Of a stretch of 42,176 bases of DNA, positions 24,400-34,300 are shown piece after piece. Both the position numbers and the translations under genes were made by a program. The stretch covers positions 1-42,176 of the forward strand of contig JAFRJB010000050.1 in the NCBI GenBank assembly GCA_017432485.1, written 5' to 3'. The notes under the pieces are model-generated. The model was not told the origin of the DNA, did not search any database, and saw nothing but the letters and a program-made list of their open reading frames with translations. The stretch comes from Clostridia bacterium. GTDB taxonomy: Bacteria > Bacillota > Clostridia > Oscillospirales > Acutalibacteraceae. Position 1 is the first letter of the stretch. Each line of letters starts with the position of its first letter.

Positions 24400-25797
24400 A
24401 TGAGTCAACAGGTTCAAGAGTATTTTGAAAATTTAAAGGGCAAGAAAGTGGCGTTTTTGGGCATCGGTGTCAGCCACAAGCAATTAATTCACAAGTTTGT
24501 GGCGTGCGGCGCGGAGGTCACACTTTGCGATATGCGCGAAATGGATGAGTTTGATGAGGATATTGACGGTATTCGAGAGCTCGGTATTTCGTTCCAACTC
24601 GGTGCGCAGCAATTTGAGCACTTAGAGCGCTTTGATATGGTCTTTCGCACCCCCGGCATCTACTTCAACCGCCCCGAAATTCAGCAGGCGATTGCGGCAG
24701 GCGCCAACATCACCAGCGAAATGGAAGAGTTCTTCAAACTCTGCCCCTGCAAAATTATCGCGATTACGGGGGCAGACGGTAAAACGACTACTACCACTTT
24801 AATCAGCGAAATTTTAACCAAGCAGGGTTATACCGTGCACAAGGGCGGCAACATCGGCAGAGCGCTGCTCCCGATTGTGGATGAAATTGACGAGGGCGAC
24901 ATCGCGGTAGTTGAGCTTTCCTCTTTCCAACTGCTTTCGATGAAGCAGGCGGGCGACATTACGGTGGTGACCAATGTACAGCCCAACCACTTAAATGTGC
25001 ACAAGGATTACCAAGAGTATAAAGATGCCAAGAAAAACCTGATTATCTACCAAAAAGAAGACTCGAAAACCATTCTCAATTTAGATAACGAAGTTACCCG
25101 CGAGGAATACGCGCCTGCTGTCAAAGGGCAGCTGGTGTGGTTCTCCAAACAGCAGATGCCGCAGGTGGGCTCTTTCTGGGACATGCAAAGCGGTAAAATC
25201 TATTATAACGACGGTGCGCAGGAGCACTTCATTATGACCCGCGCCGATATTCGCCTGATTGGCGACCACAATGTGGAAAATTACTTAACCGCCATTGCCG
25301 CCACTTGGGGCTTGGCAGATACCGCCAGTGTGCTTGCCGTGGCGCGCAGCTTTGGCGGGGTAGAGCACCGCATGGAATTTGTGCGCGAGGTTGACGGTGT
25401 GGAGTATTATAACGACTCGATTGCTTCTTCTCCCGACAGAACGATTGCAGGGCTGAATGCAAGAGAAGAAAAAGTTATTCTCATTGCCGGCGGCAAAAAT
25501 AAAGGCTTGGTCTATGACAAGTTGGGTCCGGTGGTCAATGAAAAGGTCAAAGTGCTTATTGTCATGGGCGAGACTGCCGATGTGATTGAAGCAAGTGTCA
25601 AAAACGCGCCAAACTATGACAGCGCGGCAATCAAAATTTTGCACGCGGCGGATATGGAGCAGGCGGTGGCGCTCGCGCGCGAGAATGCGCAGGCGGGCGA
25701 TATTGTGTCGCTTTCTCCGGCTTCCACTTCGTTTGATAAGTATAAGAATTTTGAGAGACGCGGGCAACACTTCAAACAGGTTGTGAACAACCTGTAG
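24400..25797 (+). CDS. murD: UDP-N-acetylmuramoyl-L-alanine--D-glutamate ligase
   Basis: MurD adds D-glutamate to UDP-MurNAc-L-Ala in cytoplasmic peptidoglycan precursor synthesis. The N-terminal Rossmann domain starts VAFLGIGVSHKQ. The ATP-binding P-loop is ITGADGKTTTTT (about 122-133), then VVELSSFQL and NVQPNHLNVH in the central domain, and HRMEFVREVDGVEYYNDS (about 325-342) at the C-terminal domain entry. The 465-aa length is normal. The ATG at 24400 has TTAGGAG. No other mur or division genes are nearby, so it is separated from the usual dcw cluster and heads an operon of peptidases and DNA-repair genes. Confidence 0.96.
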   Translation: MSQQVQEYFENLKGKKVAFLGIGVSHKQLIHKFVACGAEVTLCDMREMDEFDEDIDGIRELGISFQLGAQQFEHLERFDMVFRTPGIYFNRPEIQQAIAAGANITSEMEEFFKLCPCKIIAITGADGKTTTTTLISEILTKQGYTVHKGGNIGRALLPIVDEIDEGDIAVVELSSFQLLSMKQAGDITVVTNVQPNHLNVHKDYQEYKDAKKNLIIYQKEDSKTILNLDNEVTREEYAPAVKGQLVWFSKQQMPQVGSFWDMQSGKIYYNDGAQEHFIMTRADIRLIGDHNVENYLTAIAATWGLADTASVLAVARSFGGVEHRMEFVREVDGVEYYNDSIASSPDRTIAGLNAREEKVILIAGGKNKGLVYDKLGPVVNEKVKVLIVMGETADVIEASVKNAPNYDSAAIKILHAADMEQAVALARENAQAGDIVSLSPASTSFDKYKNFERRGQHFKQVVNNL

Positions 25798-25838
25798 TGT
25801 TCAGTGTTCAGTTTTCAGCGTTCAGTTAAGGGAAGATT
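25798..25838. repeat. Heptamer-like TGTTCAG repeat between murD and the first M42 gene
   Basis: TGTTCAG, TGTTCAG, TTTTCAG and CGTTCAG follow one another in the short spacer, ahead of the GGGAAG site of the next gene. Confidence 0.7.
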
Positions 25839-26864
25839 ATGGAATTGAAAGAAGTTTTAAAAAAGTTGTGCTTATGCGCGGCGCCGGCGGGTGCCGAGAG
25901 CGAGATATACCGCACAGCAAAAGAGTTGATGGAACCCTACGGCACTTGCCGAACGGACAAGCGCGGCAATTTTATTTGCACCAAAGAGGGGAGCGGCACG
26001 CACTTTTTGCTCGATGCGCATATGGACCAAATCGGTTTGGCTGTCACTTCGATTGAAGAAGGCGGCTTTTTGAAGTTCGGCAAAGTCGGCGGGATGGATC
26101 GCCGCGTGTTGCCGGGCAGCGAAATGTTAGTGCTCGGTACCGAGCCGCTCTATGGCATTGTGAGCACCAAACCGCCGCACTTAGTCGAAGAAAGCGAGCA
26201 GAAAAAAGCGCCTAAGTTTGAAGATATGGCGATGGATACCGGGCTTTCGCGCGAAGCTTTGCTTAAAAAAGTCTCGCTTGGCGACAAGGTGGTCTACAAG
26301 CCTTATTTCGGTGAACTGTTGGGCGAGAATGTGACGGCTACCGCGCTTGACGACAGAGCCGGTATGGCGATTATTTTTAGAACCATGGAGATTTTAAAAA
26401 CAGCGGGCTCTACTGCCGCTGTCAGTGCTGTTTTCTCGGTCGGTGAAGAAGTGGGCGGCAAGGGTGCCGATAACGCTTCTTTTGCCTGCGAGGCTGACGA
26501 AGCGATTGCCATTGATGTGTCTTTTGCTTCTCAAAAGGAAGTGGCGGATAAGCGCCAAAACAGCACCATGCCTTTGGGAGGCGGTGCGTTTATCGGTGTG
26601 GCGCCGATTCTTTGCAAAGAGATGACCGACGGGCTCATTGCCTGCGCCGAGAAACATAACATTGACTATAGAATTGAAGTGATGAGCGGCAAAACCGGCA
26701 CAAATGCCGATGGCATTGCCGCTGCAAAATACGGCACCAAAACGGCAATGGTTTCACCGCCCATTCGCAATATGCACACGCCGGTGGAAATTGCCAATCT
26801 TAACGATTTAGAGCAGTGCGCGCAGCTGATTGCGCACTACATTTTGAGCAAGGAGGGCAAATGA
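25839..26864 (+). CDS. M42 family metallopeptidase (first of a tandem pair)
   Basis: M42 enzymes are cytoplasmic, usually dodecameric, two-metal aminopeptidases or glutamyl-aminopeptidase/endoglucanase-like proteins. Metal and catalytic residues: LDAHMDQIG (His about 60), TALDDRAGM (Asp-Asp near 170), SVGEEVGGKG (Glu-Glu near 203), IDVSFA, and NMHTPVE (His near 316). The 341-aa length is normal. Start ATG with GGGAAG upstream. Its stop overlaps the start of the next M42 gene. Confidence 0.94.
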   Translation: MELKEVLKKLCLCAAPAGAESEIYRTAKELMEPYGTCRTDKRGNFICTKEGSGTHFLLDAHMDQIGLAVTSIEEGGFLKFGKVGGMDRRVLPGSEMLVLGTEPLYGIVSTKPPHLVEESEQKKAPKFEDMAMDTGLSREALLKKVSLGDKVVYKPYFGELLGENVTATALDDRAGMAIIFRTMEILKTAGSTAAVSAVFSVGEEVGGKGADNASFACEADEAIAIDVSFASQKEVADKRQNSTMPLGGGAFIGVAPILCKEMTDGLIACAEKHNIDYRIEVMSGKTGTNADGIAAAKYGTKTAMVSPPIRNMHTPVEIANLNDLEQCAQLIAHYILSKEGK

Positions 26865-27868
26865 TGAAATATTTAGAAAACCTTTGCCTTCTGAATGGCA
26901 CTTCGGGTGCCGAGGCGGCAGTCAGAGATTACATCATTTCTCAGTTGGGTGATGTGCCCTATACGGTAGACAACCTTGGCAACCTCATTGTAGAGAAAAA
27001 GGGCAAAAGCGCCCCGCGCCAAAAGCTGATGCTCAGCGCCCATATGGATGAAGTGGGTTTGATTGTCACTTACATTCAAGACGATGGTGCGCTTTCTTTT
27101 GCCACCGTCGGCGGGATTGACCCGAAAGCGCTCTTAGGCAAACGCGTGCGCATCAATGGGCTTTTAGGTGTCATTGGCACAGCACCGGTGCACCTGACAG
27201 AAGATGACAGCGTGATGCCCAAAGAAGATGAAATGTATATTGACATCGGCGCCAAAGATAAGGCGGAGGCTGCGCAGTATGTGCGGCAAGGCGATACGGC
27301 GGTGTTTGAAAGTGAAGTGGTGCCCTTCGGCGAAGGCTTTTTGAAAGCTAAGGCGCTCGATGATCGCTTCGGCTGTGCCGTGCTCTTAGACATTTTAAAG
27401 AGCGATATGCCTTACGATGTCACCCTGTGCTTTTGCACCATGGAAGAAATCGGCTTAAAAGGTGCAGGCGCAGCGGCAAACCGTGTAAAACCCGATATTG
27501 CGCTGGTGATTGAGAGCACTACTGCCAATGATGTATGTGATGTCAGCGGGGCAGATAAGGTATGCTGTTTAGGCAGCGGCGCGGTGCTTTCCTTTATGGA
27601 TAGAGCAACGGTCTATGACCGAGAGCTTTACAAAACAGCCATGCGCGTTGCCGAGCAAAACGGCATTGCCGCGCAGACCAAAACCCGCATTGCCGGCGGT
27701 AACGATGCCGGTGCCATTCAGCCTGCGGGTGAGGGCGCAAGAGTATTGGCGCTTTCGCTGCCGACGCGCTACATTCACTCGGCAGTGAGCACCGCAAACA
27801 CGGAAGATATGAAAAACGCAGCGGCACTGGTCAAAAAATTAATCGCCGCTTTTGGAGAGATGGAATGA
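26864..27868 (+). CDS. M42 family metallopeptidase (second of a tandem pair)
   Basis: Paralogue of its neighbour, with LSAHMDEVGLIV, AKALDDRFG, TMEEIGLKGAG, VIESTTAND and RYIHSAVS supplying the metal and catalytic residues in order. Start at either ATG 26861 (overlapping the previous stop as ATGA) or ATG 26864; AGGAGG at 26851-26856 is 7 bases from the latter, which I prefer. About 334 aa. The pair may form mixed complexes or differ in specificity, which the sequence does not decide. It overlaps the next gene by 4 bases. Confidence 0.94.
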   Translation: MKYLENLCLLNGTSGAEAAVRDYIISQLGDVPYTVDNLGNLIVEKKGKSAPRQKLMLSAHMDEVGLIVTYIQDDGALSFATVGGIDPKALLGKRVRINGLLGVIGTAPVHLTEDDSVMPKEDEMYIDIGAKDKAEAAQYVRQGDTAVFESEVVPFGEGFLKAKALDDRFGCAVLLDILKSDMPYDVTLCFCTMEEIGLKGAGAAANRVKPDIALVIESTTANDVCDVSGADKVCCLGSGAVLSFMDRATVYDRELYKTAMRVAEQNGIAAQTKTRIAGGNDAGAIQPAGEGARVLALSLPTRYIHSAVSTANTEDMKNAAALVKKLIAAFGEME

Positions 27869-29136
27869 GCCACGCATTTTTTGAAATTGATGAGAGTATC
27901 CTTGCCCTTGCAAAGCGGGCGGAAGAAGCCTGTGCGCCGCAGTTTGCGCGCATCGAGCAGGTGACGGAGTACAACCAAAACAAGGTCTTGAAAGCCTTTA
28001 TTCAAAACCGCATCGGTGAGCAGCATTTGCTCGGCTCCACCGGCTACGGTTACGGTGATGTCGGCAGAGAGGCGCTCGACAAAACCTTTGCGGCGGCGCT
28101 CGGCGCCGAAGCGGCACTGGTGCGCCACCACTTTACCTGCGGCACCCACACCCTCGGTGTGGCGCTGTTCGGGATTTTGCGCCCGGGCGATACGCTGCTG
28201 TGTGTCAGCGGTACGCCCTACGACACCATTCAGCCGGTCATCGGCATCCACGGTGAGGGAATGGGCTCGCTTAAAGACTTCGGTGTGCACTATGAAGAAG
28301 TGGCGCTCAAAGAGGGCAGGCTCGATTTTGAGGCGATGGAAACAGCGCTCAAAGAAATGGAAAATGTCAAGATGGTCTATGTGCAGCGCTCGCGCGGCTA
28401 CGATGCCCGCCCGACACTGACAACCGATGAGATTGCCAAAATTGCGGAGTTAACACATCGCTTGAGTAAAGCGATAGTGTTTGTGGATAACTGCTACGGC
28501 GAGTTTACCGATTTTAAAACACCCACCGAGGCGGGTGCGGATTTGATGGCAGGCTCGCTCATTAAAAACCCCGGCGGCGGCATTGCCCGCACCGGCGGCT
28601 ACATAGCAGGCAAAAAAGAGTTGGTGGAACTGTGCGCTTACCGCGCGACTGTGCCGGGGCTCGGTGCGGAAGTCGGTGCCGGTTTAGATGAAAACCGCAA
28701 TATGTTTATGGGGCTATTCGCAGCGCCGCATGTAACCGGTGAAGCGCTCAAAACAGCCGTGTTTGCCGCAGCTGTCTTTGAACAGTTGGGCTATACGGTC
28801 AGCCCGGCGAGCAGCGAGGAGCGCTACGATATTATTCAGTGCATTCAGCTCGGCACCGCAAAGGCGCTTGCGGCCTTTTGCCGCGGGGTGCAAAGCGGCG
28901 CACCGATTGATTCGTATGTGGTACCCGAAGCCTGGGATATGCCCGGCTATGAAGACAAGGTGATTATGGCGGCAGGCGCGTTTATCAGCGGCGCTTCCAT
29001 TGAGTTTTCGGCAGACGGACCGATGCGCGAGCCCTACTGTGTTTGGATGCAGGGCGGGCTCAATTATCACTCTGCCAAAACCGGCATTTTGCTGGCATTG
29101 CAACAAATGAAGGAGGCGGGTGAAATTGGCATATAA
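27865..29136 (+). CDS. Met_gamma_lyase-family PLP enzyme (aluminium-resistance-protein type)
   Basis: The 423-aa protein belongs to the PLP-dependent family often called aluminium resistance protein, related to cystathionine gamma-synthase/methionine gamma-lyase. Features are GSTGYGYGDVGRE (about 52-64), the cofactor-stacking region VRHHFTCGTHT, FVDNCYGEF (Asp near 209) and the likely Schiff-base lysine in MAGSLIKNPGGG (K235). The true substrate is not known from sequence. It begins with an ATGA overlap with the second M42 gene, so all are translated from one message. Confidence 0.92.
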   Translation: MSHAFFEIDESILALAKRAEEACAPQFARIEQVTEYNQNKVLKAFIQNRIGEQHLLGSTGYGYGDVGREALDKTFAAALGAEAALVRHHFTCGTHTLGVALFGILRPGDTLLCVSGTPYDTIQPVIGIHGEGMGSLKDFGVHYEEVALKEGRLDFEAMETALKEMENVKMVYVQRSRGYDARPTLTTDEIAKIAELTHRLSKAIVFVDNCYGEFTDFKTPTEAGADLMAGSLIKNPGGGIARTGGYIAGKKELVELCAYRATVPGLGAEVGAGLDENRNMFMGLFAAPHVTGEALKTAVFAAAVFEQLGYTVSPASSEERYDIIQCIQLGTAKALAAFCRGVQSGAPIDSYVVPEAWDMPGYEDKVIMAAGAFISGASIEFSADGPMREPYCVWMQGGLNYHSAKTGILLALQQMKEAGEIGI

Positions 29137-29821
29137 CTTTCAGGGTATTTCGCAAGAGAGCATCACACTCTTGGAAATGAACCGCTTTAATAACAATAAG
29201 CCCTTTTATGAGGAGCACAAAAAAGAAATTAACGAAGGGGTGCGGCAACAGTTCGGCGCGCTGACACTGGATTTGGCGGAAGATTTATATGCGCTCGATG
29301 AAAATATGCTTGTAAGCCCCAAAAAGGTTTCGCGCATTCGCCGCGATACCCGCTTTACAAAGGATAAAACGCTTTATCGCGCCAATGTGTGGGTAATTTG
29401 GCACCGCGCAATGGAAGAGGGCGACATGGCACCGGGGCTTTGGTGCGAGGTATCGCCGCGCAGTGTGGATAACGGTATCGGCTTTTGGCGCGCTTCGCCT
29501 TCCTTTATGGCGTTTTTCAGGGCGGATTTGCGCGAAAATGCAACACCGTTTTTAGAAGCATTTGTGCCGCTGCTCGAAGCGGGCTACCAAGTGCTCGGGG
29601 AGTGCTACAAGCGCCCGAAACCCGGCACGGAGGAACTGCCGGAAGCGTTGCAGAAAATCTATAATCTCAAAGAATTATACTTCATTTACACCGAAGCGGG
29701 CGTGGCGCGCGCCGCGACACCGGCTTTTGTGGATGATATGAAGCAGCAAATACAATTAATGAAAGGGATGTACCGCTATTTAGACGGGCTTTATGCGCGC
29801 TTTAAAGCGTTACAGGGGTAA
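29120..29821 (+). CDS. DUF2461 family protein
   Basis: The 233-aa protein has DUF2461 hallmarks: FNNNKPFYEEHKKEI near the N-terminus, SRIRRDTRFTKDKTLYRAN in the middle and a C-terminal KELYFIYT strand. The biochemical role is not known. The frame starts at GTG 29120, only 3 bases after AGGAGG; a TTG at 29126 (9 bases away) is an equally good start. It overlaps the end of the upstream gene by 17 bases and is followed 4 bases later by the phosphohexomutase start. Confidence 0.9.
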   Translation: MKLAYNFQGISQESITLLEMNRFNNNKPFYEEHKKEINEGVRQQFGALTLDLAEDLYALDENMLVSPKKVSRIRRDTRFTKDKTLYRANVWVIWHRAMEEGDMAPGLWCEVSPRSVDNGIGFWRASPSFMAFFRADLRENATPFLEAFVPLLEAGYQVLGECYKRPKPGTEELPEALQKIYNLKELYFIYTEAGVARAATPAFVDDMKQQIQLMKGMYRYLDGLYARFKALQG

Positions 29822-29825
29822 AACG

Positions 29826-31340
29826 ATGGGAAAGTATGATTTTTTAAAAAGCGGCACCGATGTCAGAGGTATCGCGGTTGAATACCTGGGCAAACCGGTG
29901 GAGCTGACCGATGAAGCGGTCTATGATATTGCTGCGGCATTTGCGGCATTTGTAAGCGCAAAAACCGGCAAAAAAGCCGAGGATGTGTGTATCACAGTCG
30001 GCCACGACTCGCGCATTTCGGCTCACAGAATTGCCGCTGCGGTACTGAAAGCGCTCAAAAACTGCGGTGTGAAAGCGCTGTATTTTGATTTAGCCTCTAC
30101 CCCTGCAATGTTTATGAGCACGGTAGAACTCTGTGCAGACGGTGCGATTCAGATTACCGCTTCGCACCACCCGTATTTTAGAAACGGCTTGAAGTTTTTC
30201 ACGCGTGAAGGCGGTGCGGAAGGCAGCGACATTGTTAAAATTCTGAGCGATGCCGACAAAAAGAATTATGACGACAGCAAGTGCGGCACGGTCGAAAATT
30301 ATGACTTTATGCCGCGCTATGCCGAAATACTTAGGGATACTATCAAAAAAGGTGTGAACGCCGCCGATTATGACCACCCGCTGGCAGGCAAAAAAATTAT
30401 TGTGGATGCCGGCAACGGTGTAGGCGGCTTCTACGCAAGCGAAGTGCTCGCGCCCTTGGGTGCAGATACAAGCGGCAGCCAATTTCTGGAGCCCGACGGT
30501 ATGTTCCCGAACCACATTCCAAACCCCGAAAATGAAGAAGCCATGTGCTCGATTTGCAGCGCTACGGTCGCCAACCACGCTGACCTCGGCATTATCTTTG
30601 ATACCGATGTGGACAGAGGCGGTGCAGTGGATGCCAACGGCGAAGAACTCAACAAAAACAACCTCTTGGCGATTGCCGCCTACATTGCCGCCGGCGGCGA
30701 AAGCGGCAAAACGATTGTGACCGACTCCATCACTTCCGATGGCTTTAAAGAGTTTATCGAAAAAGATATGGGCTGCCACCATCACCGCTTTGTGCGCGGC
30801 TATAAAAATGTGATTAATGAAGCCATTCGCCTCAACAAAGAGGGGATTGATACACCGCTTGCAGGCGAAACGGCAGGGCACATCGCCTTTAGAGAAAATT
30901 ACTTTTTGGATGACGGCGCTTACCTGATTACCAAAATTGTCATTGAAATGATGCTTCTTGCCAAAGAAGGCAAAACTCTTAACTCCATTATTGCCGGCAT
31001 GCGCCAGCCGGTGGAAGCGGCAGAGCTGCGTATGGATATATTGAAACCCGACTTTAAAGCCTACGGGCAGTCGGTGATTGACAGCATTGAGGCGTATGCC
31101 GCCGCTCACGAGGATTGGCTGCTTGCCGATGATTCGCGCGAGGGTGTGCGTGTCAATTTCGCCCAAGCGGATTGCGACGGCTGGTTTGTGCTGCGCCTTT
31201 CCGTGCACGACCCGGTACTGCCGCTCAATGTCGAGAGCAATGTGGCAGGCGGTGTAAAAAATATTGTTAAGAAGATTTACGAAGTGGTCAAACCCTTTGA
31301 CGGGCTCGAACTGAGTGCGTTTGAGAAATATATTGACTAA
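29826..31340 (+). CDS. Alpha-D-phosphohexomutase (PMM/PGM family)
   Basis: This cytoplasmic enzyme moves phosphate between the C1 and C6 hydroxyls of a hexose. Four-domain family landmarks: the phosphoserine loop ITASHHPYFRNGLKFF (Ser near 111), metal loop DTDVDRGG (about 258-265) and sugar-binding loop GETAGHIAF (about 347-355). The phosphoserine loop reads SHHP rather than the textbook SHNP, and the metal loop DTDVDR rather than DGDADR; this is the pattern of a subgroup that includes plant and clostridial members. Start ATG 29826 follows AGGGG. About 504 aa. The substrate (glucose or mannose phosphate) cannot be fixed. Confidence 0.9.
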   Translation: MGKYDFLKSGTDVRGIAVEYLGKPVELTDEAVYDIAAAFAAFVSAKTGKKAEDVCITVGHDSRISAHRIAAAVLKALKNCGVKALYFDLASTPAMFMSTVELCADGAIQITASHHPYFRNGLKFFTREGGAEGSDIVKILSDADKKNYDDSKCGTVENYDFMPRYAEILRDTIKKGVNAADYDHPLAGKKIIVDAGNGVGGFYASEVLAPLGADTSGSQFLEPDGMFPNHIPNPENEEAMCSICSATVANHADLGIIFDTDVDRGGAVDANGEELNKNNLLAIAAYIAAGGESGKTIVTDSITSDGFKEFIEKDMGCHHHRFVRGYKNVINEAIRLNKEGIDTPLAGETAGHIAFRENYFLDDGAYLITKIVIEMMLLAKEGKTLNSIIAGMRQPVEAAELRMDILKPDFKAYGQSVIDSIEAYAAAHEDWLLADDSREGVRVNFAQADCDGWFVLRLSVHDPVLPLNVESNVAGGVKNIVKKIYEVVKPFDGLELSAFEKYID

Positions 31341-31360
31341 GAGGTCTGTAGAAAAAAAGC

Positions 31361-34300
31361 ATGTTAGAGATTGATTACGGGCTTGCCGGCAGCGGTAAGT
31401 CCGGGTACATAAAAGAACTGTTTGCGCAAAAATTAGAATCGGATGAAAAACTGATGATTCTTGTGCCCGACCAACATTCCTTCATCACCGAGCGCAGTGT
31501 GCTGGAGGATTTCGGCGTGCAAAAAGGCTCAAAAATCAAGGTTATTTGGTTTAATAACCTCGCCCGCCTGATTACCGAAACCTACGGCGGAGTCAAACCG
31601 CAGCTGCTCGATAATGCGGGCAAGGCGGTTTTAATGAGCAAGGCGATTGAGCAGAGCAGTGAGCAGCTTGAATATTATAAAAAGCAAGCCAATCGCCCCG
31701 ACTTTATTGCGGGGATGCTCAACTTCTCGACCGAGATGAAGTTTTCCAAAACCAAGTTTGAGGACCTTGAAGCCGCGGCGGCGCAGTCGGGCAGTGCGGT
31801 GCTGCAAAAGAAGATTGCGGAGATTACCGAGATTACCCGCCGCTTTGATGCATTGGTTGAAGAAACCTACCTTAATCCCGATGATATTCTTACCGATGTC
31901 AATGCCATTTTAGAGCACGAAGCCTTCTTCGAGGGCTACACCGTGGCAATTGACGGCTTCGGTTTTTTTGACAAGCAAAAATTAGATATTATCGGCAAAA
32001 TCATCAAACAGAGTAAAGATACTTACATCACCCTTTGCACCGATAATTTGCAACTTGGGCAAAGTGAAGGCGACAAGTTTGAATCGGTCAAAAAGACCGC
32101 ACTTAAACTTATTGACACGGCGCGGCAAATCGGGGTAGATGTCAAGACAAAGTGCTTTGATGATTTGAGTGCCATGAGCGAGGCGTTTCAGTACCTCAGC
32201 CGCGGTATCTACACCCCCGGCGCCGAGAGTTTAGACAAGCCTTGTGAAAATGTGGCAATCTATGAATGTGTCAATTTGCAGCGCGAGTGCGACAACGCCG
32301 CGCTGCAAATCAAAAAGCTCATTATGCAGCGCGATTACCGCTACCGCGATATCGCGGTGATTGTGCGCGATGAAGAAAAATATATTCCGTATCTCAAGCG
32401 CTCGTTTGCGGCGCTGGAGATACCGTTTTTTAAAGATGCGCGGCGTGACGTGATGCACGAACCGCTCATGCTCTTCTGCCATTATGCGCTCAAGTGCTGT
32501 GCCGACAACTTCCGCCTGGAAGATGTAATGGCGTGCATCAAAAGCGCGGCGGTCGGAGTGCCGACCGAGGAGATTTCCGACTTTGAGAATTACTGCATTG
32601 TTTGGAACATCAACGGCAAGAGAAAGTGGAGCGGCGATTTTTCTTATAATCCGCAAGGCTTTACCGAGCGTTTTGAAGACGAAGATGCAGCCCTTTTGGA
32701 GCGCATTAATGTCACAAGGCGCAAACTGCTTATTCCGCTGTTGCAGTTTGCAAAGAAAATCAGTGGTGCAACCGTTGAAGAAACAGCAACCGCGCTTTAT
32801 GAACTGCTCGAAGCGGTGGAAGCCCCGCGCCATTTAAAGCATTTGTGCGAAGCGCAGGAACAGCCTGCCGATATTCTCAAAGAGCAAAACGAAGTGTGGG
32901 CGCTGCTCATGCACTGCCTGGAGCAGCTGGTCGCGACTCGCGGCAGCGAAGTGCTTAGTGCCAAAGACTTTTTGACCGTGCTCGATTTAGCGGCGGCAAA
33001 TGCCACAATCGGTGTGCTGCCGCAGCGTTTAGATGAAATATTAGTCGGCTCTGCCGAAAGAATTCGCACGGATTTGCCCAAGGCGGCATTTCTGCTCGGT
33101 GTCAATGAAGGGCAATTTCCCAAAGGCTTTACCGATGGGGGCATTCTCAGCGATGCGGAGCGCATGAACTTACTGCGCGGCGGGGTGGAACTCGGCTCAA
33201 ACTTTAAAACAATGAGCACGGGCGAGCGCTTTTATGCTTATTGCGCGGCGCTTGCTCCGAGCGAGTATTTATACCTTTCATATAACAGCAGCAATTTGGA
33301 TGGCGACAACCTGAGCGCGTCTTCTTTAATTGCGCAAATTCAAAGTATTCTGCCGCAGGTGCAGGTGCAGGAAGCCGCTGTGACAGCGAAAGATATTCTC
33401 AGCGAAGCGCAGGGTTTTGATGTCTTAACAAGGTTATGGCAGGAAGACAGCCCCTTGCGCCAAACGCTGTATGAAATCTACAGCGAAAGTGATACCTACG
33501 GCGATAAAACGCGCTTAATTGACCAAAATGCCGAGGAAGCGCCCAAGCGCATTGCCGATGCCGATACGGCGCTCAAGCTTTTCGGTGAAGTGATGGCAAT
33601 TTCGCCCACACAGCTGGAAAATTACTCGAAATGCCCGTTTATGTATTTTTGCAAATACGGTTTGCGCGCCAAACCCGTTGACAAAGCGGCGCTGGATGCG
33701 CGCACCGGCGGCACCCTCATTCACTATGTGCTCGAGCACATGGTGCGTGATATGGGTAAGCAGGGAATTATCGCGCTGGATGCGCGGCAGCTGCGCGAGT
33801 ATACCGACCGCTATGTGGAGCAGTATTTAGAAGAACTGAATTTGCCGGAAGAGTTTATGACCGGCAGGTTCCGCTACATTGTTTCCAAAAACCGCAACAT
33901 CATTATTGCTACCTTAGAACAGATGGCGGCGGAAATGCGCCAGAGCGATTTTGACCCGGTAGATTTCGAGCTGAGAGTCGGCAGTGATGCTGCCGGTGCC
34001 TACGATGTGCCGCTCGAAAAGGGTAAAGTGCGCTTAAAAGGCACGGTTGATCGCGTGGATATGATGGAAACCGATGAGAAAAAGTATTTTAGAATTATTG
34101 ATTACAAAACCGGCTCTAAGTCTTTCAGCTTAGGGGAAGTGCTGCACGGCATCAATGCGCAAATGCTCATTTACCTCTTGTCGCTCTCTGCCGACCAAGG
34201 CGAGCGCTACCGCGGCAGTGTGCCGGCAGGGCTCTTATATATCGAAGCAAAGGACAAGACGATTGATGCTTCTCATACCGATGAAAAAAGCCTTGCTAAA

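Noticed and set aside
30090..31208. 372-aa minus-strand frame opposite the phosphohexomutase
   Set aside because: A long shadow frame caused by GC-biased third positions; the plus-strand gene has clear motifs.
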